Positions 8,817 through 18,286 are shown, counted from the first letter of the stretch. The stretch is DNA of 41,151 bases from an uncultured Spirochaetales bacterium (GCA_944393005.1 CALXYO010000015.1:1-41151), one strand, 5' to 3'. Numbers and translations: made by a program. Notes: a model not told the origin generated them from the sequence alone.

Positions 8817-10358
8817 ATGCATTATGTGAGTTACAACAGCGACAACACCCTTCTTGACAAACCGCTGACTATCAGTGAGATAAACCAGCTTTTGAAAGCC
8901 TTCATAAGGGAAAGGTTCTACAACATCTGCCTTGTCGGGGAAATATCATCATTCCGTCCGTCGGCAAACGGGCACTGGTATTTCACGCTGAAGGATGAGA
9001 AGTCCCAGATCTCGGCTGTGATGTTCAGAAGCGCCAATGCAATGTGCCCCTTCACTCCATGTGACGGGGATCTTGTGGAGGTTACGGGAAATCTTGACGT
9101 ATATGAAGTGCGCGGCACATACCAGATAATAATCCAGAGCATGAAGCATGCCGGCCTTGGCGCCATCCTCGCACAGCTTCAGAAAAAAAAGGAATATTAC
9201 CAGAGCCTCGGCTGGTTTGACCCGGATGGCAAGCCTCATATTCCGCTGTACCCGAAAAACATAGGTGTCATAACGGCATCAACAGGTGCCGCGATAAAAG
9301 ACATCCTCGACACCACAGGACGCAGGGCACCTTCTGTCGACATTACGATTTACCCGGTGCTTGTACAGGGTGAAAGCGCACCGGCAATGATAGCTGCTGC
9401 CATAAGACAGGCCAATGAGCTTTCGATCTCCGATGTGCTCATAGTCGGCCGCGGGGGCGGCAGTATTGAAGACCTGCTGCCATTCAGCAGTGACGAGGTC
9501 TTGAAAGCCGTCCATGAAAGCGAAATACCGGTTATATCCGCAGTGGGACATGAAATAGACACCTCCCTGTGCGATTACGTGGCAACCAGAAGAGCCATCA
9601 CGCCGACAGATGCTGCGGTGATCGCAACAGAAGGCTATTACAGCCTCCGCGAATCACTGAGAAAAACGGAAAAAGAACTCAGGGAAGGCATGAGGATGCG
9701 CCTTTACAGAGCATCAGCCTCAATACCGTCAGAAGCATATATCAGCACTCTTATAGCCAGAAAAACGGTTGCAGTGCATATTCCCTCACCTGATGCGCTG
9801 AGCCGTCTGCTGAGGGCAAAGACGGATTCTGCACTTATGCGTCTTGGCTATGCTGCAGACAGCATTGCTGACAGTATTGCTGCGAAAACAGTACAGGCAG
9901 AGGGAAAACTGAGAGACACTGATGATGAGATGATGCGCGCACTGAAGGAAAAGACTGCATCTCTTTTTGCAGAACTCAGGGAATGCACGCTCAGACTGCC
10001 TCTTTCCCTTGAATCCATATATCTCAGGAAGAAAAGCCTGCTTGATGCTTTCAGCATGCCATCAATGCTTCAGGAAATAAGACTCAAGTATTCAAGGGGA
10101 CAGGAGAGAATCAGGTTCTGTGCGGATAAGAATGTACTTGCAGTGTCAGGAAAATACAAGGAAGCCTGTTCACGTTTCAGCGCAGCACGTGCTGAAAGTG
10201 AAGCTCTCAGTCCCGTCTCCGTTCTCTCCCGCGGTTATGCGATTGTCGAGAAAACGGACGGAACGATCGTAAGGAACAGGAAGGATGTCAGGGCAGATGA
10301 AACTGTCACGATAATCCTTGAAAAGGACAGACTCAAAGCAAAGATAGAAGGAGAATGA
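8817..10358 (+). CDS. xseA: Exodeoxyribonuclease VII large subunit
   Basis: The large subunit of exonuclease VII, which degrades single-stranded DNA to oligonucleotides in complex with XseB. The OB-fold near the N-terminus has VGEISSFRPSANGHWYFTLKD, and the catalytic domain shows IGVITASTGAAIKDIL, VGRGGGSIEDLLPF and SAVGHEIDTSL. A long coiled region follows and the C-terminal LSRGYAIVEKTDGTIV closes it. About 513 residues is a usual length. Start choices are GTG 8799, ATG 8817 and GTG 8826; a TAGAAT box at 8813-8818, if used, would favour GTG 8826. The stop region overlaps xseB, so the subunits are coupled. Confidence 0.95.
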   Translation: MHYVSYNSDNTLLDKPLTISEINQLLKAFIRERFYNICLVGEISSFRPSANGHWYFTLKDEKSQISAVMFRSANAMCPFTPCDGDLVEVTGNLDVYEVRGTYQIIIQSMKHAGLGAILAQLQKKKEYYQSLGWFDPDGKPHIPLYPKNIGVITASTGAAIKDILDTTGRRAPSVDITIYPVLVQGESAPAMIAAAIRQANELSISDVLIVGRGGGSIEDLLPFSSDEVLKAVHESEIPVISAVGHEIDTSLCDYVATRRAITPTDAAVIATEGYYSLRESLRKTEKELREGMRMRLYRASASIPSEAYISTLIARKTVAVHIPSPDALSRLLRAKTDSALMRLGYAADSIADSIAAKTVQAEGKLRDTDDEMMRALKEKTASLFAELRECTLRLPLSLESIYLRKKSLLDAFSMPSMLQEIRLKYSRGQERIRFCADKNVLAVSGKYKEACSRFSAARAESEALSPVSVLSRGYAIVEKTDGTIVRNRKDVRADETVTIILEKDRLKAKIEGE

Positions 10359-10363
10359 ACATA

Positions 10364-10570
10364 ATGAGTTTTGAAAGTGATCTCAAAAGACTTGAGGATA
10401 TCAGCGAAAAGCTGAAGGATGATTCCACCGGACTTGAAGAGAGTCTCAAGCTTTACGAAGAGGCAAGCGCACTCAACAAAAAGCTTACAAAAATGCTTGA
10501 AGATGTGAAACGCCGCATTGAGGCTGTATCAGCCGACGGCTCAGTGAGCGAAGTGAAGGAAGAAGAATGA
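10364..10570 (+). CDS. xseB: Exodeoxyribonuclease VII small subunit
   Basis: The start at 10364 gives MSFESDLKRLEDISEKLKDD, the classic opening helix of XseB; an ATG at 10355 overlapping the xseA stop would place the AAGGAG ribosome site too close. The 68-residue protein has the LEESLKLYEEASALNKK helix and a charged tail. It wraps the coiled coil of XseA and is needed for nuclease activity. It directly follows xseA, as in many bacteria. Confidence 0.94.
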   Translation: MSFESDLKRLEDISEKLKDDSTGLEESLKLYEEASALNKKLTKMLEDVKRRIEAVSADGSVSEVKEEE

Positions 10571-10578
10571 CATTATGA

Positions 10579-10606
10579 TTCAGGCCCGCCGGAAGGCGAG
10601 CCTGAA
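10579..10606. terminator. Hairpin between convergent xseB and lipoprotein genes
   Basis: TTCAGGC (10579-10585) pairs with GCCTGAA (10600-10606), with an inner CGCC/GGCG stem and a GGAA loop. No T-run follows on either strand, so it may be a weak or factor-assisted bidirectional stop. Confidence 0.45.
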
Positions 10607-10613
10607 AACGATG

Positions 10614-12056
10614 TCAGTCATCAAACCATTTGTATTCATACGGTCCGTAGGAAACTGTCGGTGTATCCCAGTAATGCCCATCGTCATCAATAAGATATCT
10701 TTCTCTTCCGACTATGTCTTCCTCTATCATGTCATCGTCAATTTCAACGCCATGCCATGAATGATTATCATCATCGAAAGCTTCTTCATCCAAAGCGGTG
10801 GCTGTGGTCAGTTTAGCAATGAGAGACTGATTTGAAGTTTTATAGCCGTTAGCAAATGAAGCGTATTCAGATCCAGATATATAAATATTCTCCTTATCAC
10901 TAGAAGTTGGCATATAACTGTCAGTACATACAACAATATTGTTCACTCCATTGATTTCACCACCTGAATATCCTGTAATGATTGAATGAATATACGTGTT
11001 ACCGGCTGCATACGGTGCGGCAGAGTTGATGAATATCGTATTTCCACTGCCTTCACTCATTTTGTCAATGATCAAGCCGTTGATAGCCCTTCCTGCATTA
11101 GTAAGTGTTCCGACACTGCAGTTCCTGAATTCAAATTCTCTGTCATCGTCACCGTATGAGCCAAGAAGATTAGAATAATCAAGTTCCGTGAAAGCAATAT
11201 TCCTGAATTCAATCTCTATTTCAAGTTCATCATTCCTGTAGCTGAGGCTTGGGAGTTTAAGGTCATTGATAGAAGTTCGTCCTGTCACCCTCCAGCTGTC
11301 AGGATCATATCCGCCGATGAGCTTCAGCTCGATTTCAAGTTCGTCATCATACCAGTAGCCATGATTTCTCAGTTGTGACAAATCAAGACTATCAATATTG
11401 GAGCTTGCAGTGAACTTGATTGTAAGCTCATCATCGTCAAATCTGCCATCTGAGTATTTTGAAATGAACGTTGCCAAATCTTCTGTATCTGAAATCGGAT
11501 TGGCCTTTGTTCCGATCGGAAGATCAGGATCTGTATCATATTCAGCATCAAAATACGCACCTCTGTCGAATGTCGGACGGATGTATTTGATGTAATCGGG
11601 ATTTATCTCAATTGTCTCCGGATCACCGGCAATTGCCCACATTATTTCTCTCATGACATTCATCCAGTTCTGACCGGGCTCTCTGCGGATCCAGCTTCTC
11701 GCATCTCTGCTGAACTCCCATTCGTCAAAGACAAAACCGGGTCTCGGTTCCACTGAATAAGAAACAGTTCTGCCCAGAACAGGTACATCTGCCTGGAACT
11801 CCACATCATTTGTTGAACCTGATGTGCTGTAAGATTCCGGCTTAAGATCATCCGTGATGTTTCTGTCATCAACAATTATCTCAGCCGATGCGAATTCTGC
11901 CGATGCAGAAACTGAACGGGAAGCTGATTCCGCTGCCGTTCCAACCACTCTCACCTCTGCTGTCGTCTCATGTTCCGCTCCCGCACAGGAAGTCAGAATG
12001 AGGCTGAGGACAAACGCTACAAAGGCAAGCAGGAAAACATTTCTGTTTGTTTTCAT
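10614..12056 (-). CDS. Acidic surface lipoprotein with repeated DDELEIE-type segments
   Basis: A 480-residue exported protein. The signal peptide ends in LILTSC with the lipid-modified Cys24, so it should be a membrane lipoprotein. A RPGFVFDEWEFS segment resembles the InlB/Listeria-Bacteroides-type or Big-like small repeat often seen in spirochaete surface proteins. The centre has a set of similar acidic rungs (DDDELTIKF, YDDELEIELKLIGG, NDELEIEIEFRN, DDDREFEFRN) spaced 28-38 residues apart, suggesting a beta-helix or solenoid. The C-terminal part is Asp-rich. An AAGGAG ribosome site precedes the ATG. It is monocistronic. I cannot name the function; adhesion or envelope structure are guesses. 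Confidence 0.8.
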   Translation of the reverse strand: MKTNRNVFLLAFVAFVLSLILTSCAGAEHETTAEVRVVGTAAESASRSVSASAEFASAEIIVDDRNITDDLKPESYSTSGSTNDVEFQADVPVLGRTVSYSVEPRPGFVFDEWEFSRDARSWIRREPGQNWMNVMREIMWAIAGDPETIEINPDYIKYIRPTFDRGAYFDAEYDTDPDLPIGTKANPISDTEDLATFISKYSDGRFDDDELTIKFTASSNIDSLDLSQLRNHGYWYDDELEIELKLIGGYDPDSWRVTGRTSINDLKLPSLSYRNDELEIEIEFRNIAFTELDYSNLLGSYGDDDREFEFRNCSVGTLTNAGRAINGLIIDKMSEGSGNTIFINSAAPYAAGNTYIHSIITGYSGGEINGVNNIVVCTDSYMPTSSDKENIYISGSEYASFANGYKTSNQSLIAKLTTATALDEEAFDDDNHSWHGVEIDDDMIEEDIVGRERYLIDDDGHYWDTPTVSYGPYEYKWFDD

Positions 12057-12176
12057 AGTATTCTCCTTTTTGTAAGAGCATGGAATGTATGCTCATTCCT
12101 GCGCACATGTTAACACTCTTTGAGGAGATACGTTACTTCAAGTTTTGTTAAGTAATGACAGTAAACAAATAATTTA

Positions 12177-12869
12177 TTACAATGTAATAGTTAAAACTTG
12201 CCCGTCAGAGGGGTTTGCAAATGTCAGGGACACGGCTTCAAGACCGAAGACATCCGCCTCATCTCCGCCGTACAGAGTATCTCCGGCCAGAGGATACCCC
12301 GCCCATGCCATATGAACCCTTATCTGATGACGGAATCCCCTTGTGATTGTGCACAGTACGCTGTTGCTGCTTTCAACCTCTGTCTGTGTTGTGTAAAGGA
12401 CACCGGAGCAGTTCTTTGCCTTCGGATTTGTCAGAGGACGCACCTGAGCTCCCCTTGGACCGAAACTTCTGAAATATGATGAAATATAGCCGCATGAAGA
12501 TGCGACATCATAGCCTGTATAAGGAATGAAACCTTCAGGAGCGCCCTTCCTTGATGTGAAAACCGCCCTGTACTGTTTTATTATGAGGTCTTTCTTCTGC
12601 TGTGTGATGAGATTGTCATATGACCTCTGATTCAGGGCAAAGAGCACAAGACCGGAAGTCGGAGTGTCAAGACGGTGTATAAGCCCGCCTTCCCTTATCA
12701 GAATACCTGAGGCATTCATGATCCCAGGTTCTGTTTTCCTCACTTCATTGACCAGACAAAATTCATCCCCGGCACATGTGAGGGGTGCGCTGGGGATGTT
12801 TCCTGGTTTGTATACGACAAGAACGTCGTCATTCCTGTAAATTGTCTCAATCTCTGTCCGCTGCTGCAT
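12177..12869 (-). CDS. RluA-family RNA pseudouridine synthase
   Basis: 230 residues. The catalytic motif is GLIHRLDTPTSGLVLFA, where the Asp attacks the target uridine; RGFRHQIRVHMAWAGYPLAGD is the conserved C-terminal RluA signature. The N-terminus begins directly with the catalytic domain (IETIYRNDDVLVVYKPGNIP), with no S4 domain. The target (23S rRNA or tRNA uridine) is not predictable. The start overlaps the preceding membrane-protein gene by 23 bases, so it is translated from the same message. Confidence 0.9.
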   Translation of the reverse strand: MQQRTEIETIYRNDDVLVVYKPGNIPSAPLTCAGDEFCLVNEVRKTEPGIMNASGILIREGGLIHRLDTPTSGLVLFALNQRSYDNLITQQKKDLIIKQYRAVFTSRKGAPEGFIPYTGYDVASSCGYISSYFRSFGPRGAQVRPLTNPKAKNCSGVLYTTQTEVESSNSVLCTITRGFRHQIRVHMAWAGYPLAGDTLYGGDEADVFGLEAVSLTFANPSDGQVLTITL

Positions 12870-13557
12870 AGAGTCTCAGAACATAGAGGAAGATATTGAG
12901 GAAATCGAGATACAGATCCAGTGCGCCGATGATGCCGAGCTTAGTATGCTCGCTGACCGTCATCTCCGAACCGTACTCCCTGTTCATTTCCATTATTCTC
13001 TTCGTATCCCAGACTGTAAGACCGACAAACAGGACGATGCCGACCAGGCTGATGATGAGATCAAGCATCGAGGAACCGAGGAACATGTTCACCAGTGTGG
13101 CGATTATCACACCCCAAAGTCCCATCATGAGATAGCGTGTCCATCCTGCGATGTTCTTCTTGCTCACGGCTGCATATACCGTCATTCCGGCAAACATCAG
13201 GGCTGTTGTCAGAAATGCCTTCCAGATGGTCGTTCCGGCATAAACGATGAATATGGACGAAAAGCTTATTCCGGTCAGGGCCGCATAGGCGAAGAATGCG
13301 GTGACTGCAGCTCCTGTCGACATTCTCTCAACCCTGCTTGAAAGGAAGAACACAATTGCGAACTGTGCTATGATCAGAACGATCGATCCTGCAGGATTGA
13401 GCAGGAACAAATTTATTATAGCCGGAGTCACGGAGGCAAAATATGCAACCGCGGCTGTCAGTATGAGACCGATTGTCATATATCCGTATACATTGCGCAG
13501 AAGAGTGTTTTCCCTCTCACGCACATTTCCGATTACTTTCAGATTCGTATTATTCAT
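12847..13557 (-). CDS. Bax inhibitor-1/YccA family membrane protein
   Basis: 236 residues with about seven membrane spans. Family features are the early RNVYGYMTIGLILTAAVAYF segment, ALTGISFSSIFIVY, and the end DTKRIMEMNREYG followed by LGALDLYLDFLNIFLYVLRL-like residues (here IIGALDLYLDFLNIFLYVLR), which hold the conserved acidic pair of the calcium-leak/TMBIM fold. Its role in bacteria is poorly known; related proteins are pH-sensitive calcium channels or protease partners. A GAGG ribosome site precedes the ATG, and the pseudouridine synthase overlaps its 3' end. Confidence 0.92.
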   Translation of the reverse strand: MNNTNLKVIGNVRERENTLLRNVYGYMTIGLILTAAVAYFASVTPAIINLFLLNPAGSIVLIIAQFAIVFFLSSRVERMSTGAAVTAFFAYAALTGISFSSIFIVYAGTTIWKAFLTTALMFAGMTVYAAVSKKNIAGWTRYLMMGLWGVIIATLVNMFLGSSMLDLIISLVGIVLFVGLTVWDTKRIMEMNREYGSEMTVSEHTKLGIIGALDLYLDFLNIFLYVLRLYAAADRD

Positions 13558-13578
13558 TGATAATCCTCGCTAGAATTA

Positions 13579-13606
13579 AATTTAGCAAATTGACAGAAAA
13601 CGTCAA
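13579..13606 (-). promoter_or_regulatory. Promoter of BI-1/pseudouridine synthase operon
   Basis: On the minus strand TTGACG (13601-13606), a 16-base spacer and TAAATT (13579-13584) stand 21 bases before the ATG at 13557. It is divergent from the lipoprotein promoter at 13660-13689. Confidence 0.5.
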
Positions 13607-13659
13607 GCAAATACTGTCATCCGAACGTACTATACGCATTTTTTCTTCCCTCCCCAAGG

Positions 13660-13689
13660 TAGACATTCAGGTTTATCAGGTCGTATTAT
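13660..13689 (+). promoter_or_regulatory. Promoter of lipoprotein-rarA operon, probably leaderless
   Basis: TAGACA (13660-13665), an 18-base spacer and TATTAT (13684-13689). The ATG at 13697 follows the -10 box by only 7 bases and no ribosome site is present, so the transcript would begin at the start codon. Confidence 0.5.
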
Positions 13690-13696
13690 TCATATC

Positions 13697-14365
13697 ATGA
13701 GACGCTTTTCACTAATCATCGCCATATTCCTGCTCCTCACATCCTGCATGACAAGCCGCAGGGATGAGGCTTTCAGCAGCGAAGACGAGATGAGGATATC
13801 CGTCCTGCTGAGGCAGGGAGAGCGCAATGCGATAATAGAAACGGAGACTCTTGCGTTTCAGGATCTTTCAGACTTTCCTCTGAATTCCACATACTCGGTA
13901 TACATTCAGGATCTGCCGCAGTTCCGATCAAGCCTCAGTGCGTATGAGAACCTCATCGCATCCCTTCTCTCACAGGCCATGGAAGGCATTACCGACAGTC
14001 TGCTGCTTGAGCTTGACAATCTTGCGATAAACGACGTGCTTTCATACATGGAAGCCGGCTATTCATCAATAACAGATGAACTTGAAAAGCTTTATCATGA
14101 AGATGTGGAGAACACCTTCCTCTCATATCTTCAGGAGAATGAGGAAGCGCTGGATGAAAGTTTCGCCATGATCGAACGTGAAGCAAGGATATGGAGGGAG
14201 AATCAGGCGAATCTTGATCTGGTTGATCAGGGAAGGGACATATCACCGCTGGCTGAGATAACACTGGAAGAGATCGCAGACTATGCAGCATCATCTTATT
14301 TCAGGACATTGTCAGAGAGAGAAGTCATACAGCGCAGCAGCCTTCTCTCAGGAGGAGAATTCTGA
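13697..14365 (+). CDS. Lipoprotein, unknown, upstream of rarA
   Basis: 222 residues. The signal peptide MRRFSLIIAIFLLLTSC ends in an LTSC lipobox with Cys17, so it should be lipid-anchored. The rest is predicted mostly helical and acidic (for example SLLLELDNLAINDVLSYMEA, ELEKLYHEDVENTFLSYLQE). No family is recognised. Its stop codon shares one base with the rarA start (TGATG), so the two are translationally coupled, an odd pairing of an envelope protein with a replication factor. Confidence 0.78.
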   Translation: MRRFSLIIAIFLLLTSCMTSRRDEAFSSEDEMRISVLLRQGERNAIIETETLAFQDLSDFPLNSTYSVYIQDLPQFRSSLSAYENLIASLLSQAMEGITDSLLLELDNLAINDVLSYMEAGYSSITDELEKLYHEDVENTFLSYLQENEEALDESFAMIEREARIWRENQANLDLVDQGRDISPLAEITLEEIADYAASSYFRTLSEREVIQRSSLLSGGEF

Positions 14366-16626
14366 TGCCTTACAGTGAAAATGACGACCTTTTCGCGGCT
14401 GCAGTGGACCAGAGCGTCGAGCCTCTCGCCGCAAGGATGAGACCCCGCACGATAGATGAATACATCGGACAGGAGCACATAATCGGCAAAGGAAGACTCC
14501 TGAGACGCGCGATACAGGCTGACCTGCTCACATCTGTTATCTTCTATGGTCCTCCGGGAACGGGAAAGACCACCCTCGCCCGTGTCATCGCGAATACGAC
14601 CAAAAGTCATTTCTCAACGCTCAACGCGGTTCTTTCCGGTGTAAAGGAACTGCGCTTTGAAATAGACAACGCAAGAGACAGGCTGAAACTTTACGGCAAG
14701 AAGACGATTCTTTTCGTCGATGAGGTTCACCGCTGGAACAAAAGCCAGCAGGACGCGCTCCTGCCGTGGGTCGAGAACGGCACGATAATCCTTATCGGTG
14801 CAACTACGGAAAACCCGTACTTCGAGGTCAATGCGGCGCTTGTATCACGCTCACGCATATTCCAGCTCACGAAACTCAGCGATGAAGAGATGATGATGGT
14901 CGCCCATCAGGCACTCAGCGATAAGGAAAGAGGATACGGAAAATACAAAGTACATTTTGAAGAAGGTGCGCTCGAGCACATCGTCTCTGTCGCATCAGGC
15001 GATGCAAGATCCCTCCTCAATGCCCTGCAGCTGGCTGTCGAGACAACACCCGACCACTTCCCTCCGTCAGAAGATGAAGTCATAAACATAACGATGGATG
15101 TCGCGGAGGAATCGATACAGAAGAAAGCCATCCTCTATGACAAGGAAGGTGATTACCATTTCGATGTCATATCGGCATTCATAAAGTCCCTGAGGGGCAG
15201 CGACCCGGATGCGGCGCTGTACTGGCTTGCAAGAATGGTTGCCGCAGGAGAGGAACCCCGCTTCATATTCCGCCGCATGCTGATTCTCGCATGCGAGGAC
15301 GTCGGTCTTGCCGATCCCGATGCAATAAGCATAGTCGAAAGCGCTGCATCAGCATATGACAGGATAGGACTGCCGGAAGGACGTTTCCTCCTCACTCAGG
15401 CGGCACTCTATCTTGCAACATGTCCCAAAAGCAATTCCTCAATGGGCTTTTTCGATGCTCTCTCAGATGTGGAGAAGGAAAACCGCGCAGAGGTTCCCAA
15501 CCATCTGAAGGATCCGTCCCGTGACGGCAATGACCTCGGACACGGTAAAGGTTATATGTATCCTCATGCCTACAAGGACCACTTTGTCGCACAGCAGTAT
15601 CTTCCCTCCACACTTCAGGGAAAAATGTATTACCATCCCTCCGATCAGGGGTATGAAGCCAGAATAAGGGATGAAGTTGAAAGGAAGAGAGAAGCACAGC
15701 TTGAAAACATATCGTCATACCCTTTCATAGAGAACCTCACATTCTCTCCTGAGAACAGGGCCGAGACACGGTGGCTGCAGCGGACAAGCTCCAACGGCTC
15801 ACAGCTGCTGCTGAAGATAAGGGATGAGCTGTTCGCCCCGCTTTCCATCAGGAGAAGCGACAACATCCTCGTTCTCAATGCCTCGCACGGACTGTTACTG
15901 TGGCAGGCTGTGAAATACAATCCGGAAGGTCTTGCCGTGGCACAGGTCAGGACAAAGGAAGATGAGGATTATATCAATCATTACAAACAGTCCCTCGACA
16001 TCCTCAGACAGCCGGAGATCCATCAGGGAACAGCCCTTGAGGTGCTGCAGGAGCTTGACGAGGACCTCAAGTTCGAAATCATAACAGGACGCAATGTCTT
16101 CACGAGGCTTCTTGAAGAGGAGGCCCTGCTGAATGCCGTTTCAAACCGTCTTCATCTGGGCGGAACACTGAGACTGTGCGAAAGCATCCCGTCAGAAGGT
16201 TCCACCCTCTCCTCCTTCATAAAGGATCAGGGCGTGAAAACCCTGCTGATGAAAGCGGAGGAGACAATATACCACAGCAGAAGCAATCCGATGACTGCAT
16301 GGGATGAAAATGATGTGAAGCCTTTCTTCTCCAGACGGTTCAAATATGTTGACACACAGGTAAAGGAAAGCAGGGAAGAGCGTATGCTGGACAAGGCGAC
16401 CCTCACCATGTGGATCACAAAGACATACCTGCCGGCTCTTGAGAAAAGCGGGATCTCAAGCGACACGCTGTTGCCGAAGGTCCTTTCTGAACTTGAGAAC
16501 CGGAGTGTGTCATGGTCTCACCGTTTCGTATTCATAAGCGCGGGACAGAATCCTCCTGAAAGCCCGAAGGACGGCAGAGAGGATGAAAACTGGAAAGATG
16601 TCCTTGACAGGACAAAGGCCAGATAG
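14365..16626 (+). CDS. rarA: RarA-type AAA+ ATPase with long C-terminal extra domain
   Basis: Residues 1 to about 430 are a replication-associated recombination ATPase: Walker A GPPGTGKT at 62-69, Walker B ILFVDE at 115-120, sensor 1 GATTEN at 145-150, and the C-terminal [20 protein letters not shown] typical of the end of RarA. Normal RarA stops there. Here about 320 residues follow, with alternating strands and helices ([30 protein letters not shown]) resembling a degenerate Rossmann/methyltransferase fold without the glycine-rich motif. RarA fused to an unknown domain is known from some bacteria. An AGGAGG ribosome site precedes the ATG. RarA acts at stalled replication forks; the role of the added domain is unknown. 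Confidence 0.92.
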   Translation: MPYSENDDLFAAAVDQSVEPLAARMRPRTIDEYIGQEHIIGKGRLLRRAIQADLLTSVIFYGPPGTGKTTLARVIANTTKSHFSTLNAVLSGVKELRFEIDNARDRLKLYGKKTILFVDEVHRWNKSQQDALLPWVENGTIILIGATTENPYFEVNAALVSRSRIFQLTKLSDEEMMMVAHQALSDKERGYGKYKVHFEEGALEHIVSVASGDARSLLNALQLAVETTPDHFPPSEDEVINITMDVAEESIQKKAILYDKEGDYHFDVISAFIKSLRGSDPDAALYWLARMVAAGEEPRFIFRRMLILACEDVGLADPDAISIVESAASAYDRIGLPEGRFLLTQAALYLATCPKSNSSMGFFDALSDVEKENRAEVPNHLKDPSRDGNDLGHGKGYMYPHAYKDHFVAQQYLPSTLQGKMYYHPSDQGYEARIRDEVERKREAQLENISSYPFIENLTFSPENRAETRWLQRTSSNGSQLLLKIRDELFAPLSIRRSDNILVLNASHGLLLWQAVKYNPEGLAVAQVRTKEDEDYINHYKQSLDILRQPEIHQGTALEVLQELDEDLKFEIITGRNVFTRLLEEEALLNAVSNRLHLGGTLRLCESIPSEGSTLSSFIKDQGVKTLLMKAEETIYHSRSNPMTAWDENDVKPFFSRRFKYVDTQVKESREERMLDKATLTMWITKTYLPALEKSGISSDTLLPKVLSELENRSVSWSHRFVFISAGQNPPESPKDGREDENWKDVLDRTKAR

Positions 16627-16628
16627 TT

Positions 16629-17369
16629 ATGAAAAACCAGAACATATTCGACAACAAAATCTTCTTCGACTCATACATGAATCTCAGGGACGGTGCGAAC
16701 TTCAATGATCTGCTGGAACAGCCGGCAATGAGAGCGCTTCTTCCTGACATAAGCGGGATGGATATTCTCGACATCGGCTGCGGTTTCGGTGCAAACTGCC
16801 TTGAATTCTCCTACAAGGCACATTCTGTGACCGGTATCGACATTTCACAGAGGATGCTTGAGACAGCAGAGAAAATAAACTGCGGCGGCAACATAAAGTA
16901 CATGAAGCTCTCCATGGAAGATCTCTCATGTCTTCCTTCCGGAAGCTATGATCTTGTCTACAGCTCGCTCGCCTTCCATTACGCGATTGACTTCGACAGA
17001 CTCATCGCATCCTGTTTCCGCATCCTTAAAAAAGGCGGCACTCTGCTGTTCAGTCAGGAGAACCCGATAACAACCGCCTCAAAGAATACAGACAACCGAT
17101 ACGTGAAGGATGAGGAAGGAAACGTTTTCTTCAAGATTGCCGATTACCAGAGTGAAGGAGAGCGTCATGTCAAATGGTTTGTTGATGATGTCATACACCA
17201 GCACAGAAAAGTCTCGACAATAATAACGACACTCTGTAAAAATGGATTTATAATTCAGGAATGTGCCGAACCCAAACCGGCAAAGGAGGCGGTGAAGATC
17301 CTAAAAGGACTTTCAAGGGATCTGATCAAGCCTTCCTTCATTATTTTCAAAGCTAAAAAAGGAGAATGA
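16629..17369 (+). CDS. Class I SAM-dependent methyltransferase
   Basis: 246 residues. Motif I is MDILDIGCGFGANCLEFS (SAM binding), motif II GIDISQRMLETAEKI, and motif IV-like YDLVYSSLAFHYAIDFDRL, all typical of a UbiE/type-11 methyltransferase. The C-terminal half (NPITTASKNTDNRYV, KWFVDDVIHQHRKVSTI) resembles small-molecule methyltransferases. It begins 2 bases after rarA with no strong ribosome site, so translation is probably coupled. The substrate is unknown. Confidence 0.87.
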   Translation: MKNQNIFDNKIFFDSYMNLRDGANFNDLLEQPAMRALLPDISGMDILDIGCGFGANCLEFSYKAHSVTGIDISQRMLETAEKINCGGNIKYMKLSMEDLSCLPSGSYDLVYSSLAFHYAIDFDRLIASCFRILKKGGTLLFSQENPITTASKNTDNRYVKDEEGNVFFKIADYQSEGERHVKWFVDDVIHQHRKVSTIITTLCKNGFIIQECAEPKPAKEAVKILKGLSRDLIKPSFIIFKAKKGE

Positions 17370-17373
17370 GAAA

Positions 17374-18234
17374 ATGCTGATCACACTGAAAAACGCAGGA
17401 ACAACCATGACAGTCAGCTCCCTCGGAGCTGAACCGCAGTCCCTTGTAAGAAACGGTATCCAGTACATCTGGCAGGGCGACAAGACTTACTGGCCGCGCC
17501 GTGCTCCCCTGCTCTTTCCCATGTCAGGACCGACCAAGGACAACAAGATAAGCGCAAAGGGAAAGATATACGGCATGCCGAACAACGGCTTTGCCCGTGA
17601 CAATGAATTCAAGGCAGAACAGCTTACCGACAACATAGCGCAGTTCACTCTTGAGGATAACAAATTCTTCAGAGAGAACTATTACCCTTACGGCTTCACA
17701 CTTACAGTCACATACACACTCCATGAAAACGGCTATACTGCCCGCGCTGAAGTATATGCAAAGGAGGACCTTTACTATACTTTTGCCTGGCATCCGGCCT
17801 TCAGCCTCGATATAAACGGAGAAGGCTGCGATCTTGAGACCTACAGCCTTTCATTCCTGGAGAATGAACATCTTAACAGAAAATACCAGAAGGGAGACAG
17901 TTTCATAGAGGAAAAGAACTTCCTCATCGGAGACTCCATCGACCTGAAGAGAAGCGAGACCGATAAAGGCCCCATCGTGCTGCAGGGTGTGAAGTCAAGG
18001 GAAATCACACTGACATCCAGCGAAGGCGAACATGGAGTGACTGTCGATATGGGGAACATGACAACATTCGTCGCATGGACAGTGCTCAACATGAAGGCAC
18101 AGTTCCTCTGTCTCGAACCGATGGTGTCCTTCGGCTTTGCATCCCGTCCGCTTGAAATCGAGAAGATGGAGGAGACCCGTCTTCTTAAGGAAGGAGAGAG
18201 CGAAGTGTGGGAGAACACCTTCACAGTATTCTGA
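17374..18234 (+). CDS. Aldose 1-epimerase family protein (LacX-like)
   Basis: 286 residues of the galactose-mutarotase superfamily, which interconverts sugar anomers. Recognisable parts are SSLGAEPQSLVRNGIQYIWQ, WPRRAPLLFPMSGP, the substrate-binding GMPNNGFARDNEF (histidine replaced by asparagine in the usual HGFAR), and WHPAFSL with the conserved histidine. This is the LacX-like branch. An AAAGGAG ribosome site precedes the ATG, and it follows the methyltransferase by 4 bases. Confidence 0.88.
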   Translation: MLITLKNAGTTMTVSSLGAEPQSLVRNGIQYIWQGDKTYWPRRAPLLFPMSGPTKDNKISAKGKIYGMPNNGFARDNEFKAEQLTDNIAQFTLEDNKFFRENYYPYGFTLTVTYTLHENGYTARAEVYAKEDLYYTFAWHPAFSLDINGEGCDLETYSLSFLENEHLNRKYQKGDSFIEEKNFLIGDSIDLKRSETDKGPIVLQGVKSREITLTSSEGEHGVTVDMGNMTTFVAWTVLNMKAQFLCLEPMVSFGFASRPLEIEKMEETRLLKEGESEVWENTFTVF

Positions 18235-18245
18235 TTTGATTTATC

Positions 18246-18268
18246 TCAGGGGGAAAAACTCCCCCTGA
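18246..18268. terminator. GC-rich hairpin after the mutarotase gene
   Basis: A perfect 9-bp inverted repeat, TCAGGGGGA (18246-18254) with TCCCCCTGA (18260-18268), has a 5-base loop. No T-run follows. It lies between the mutarotase stop and the NYN start, so it could end the operon, trim the message or tune the downstream gene. Confidence 0.4.
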
Positions 18269-18286
18269 AGTATGAAAAGGATTTCA

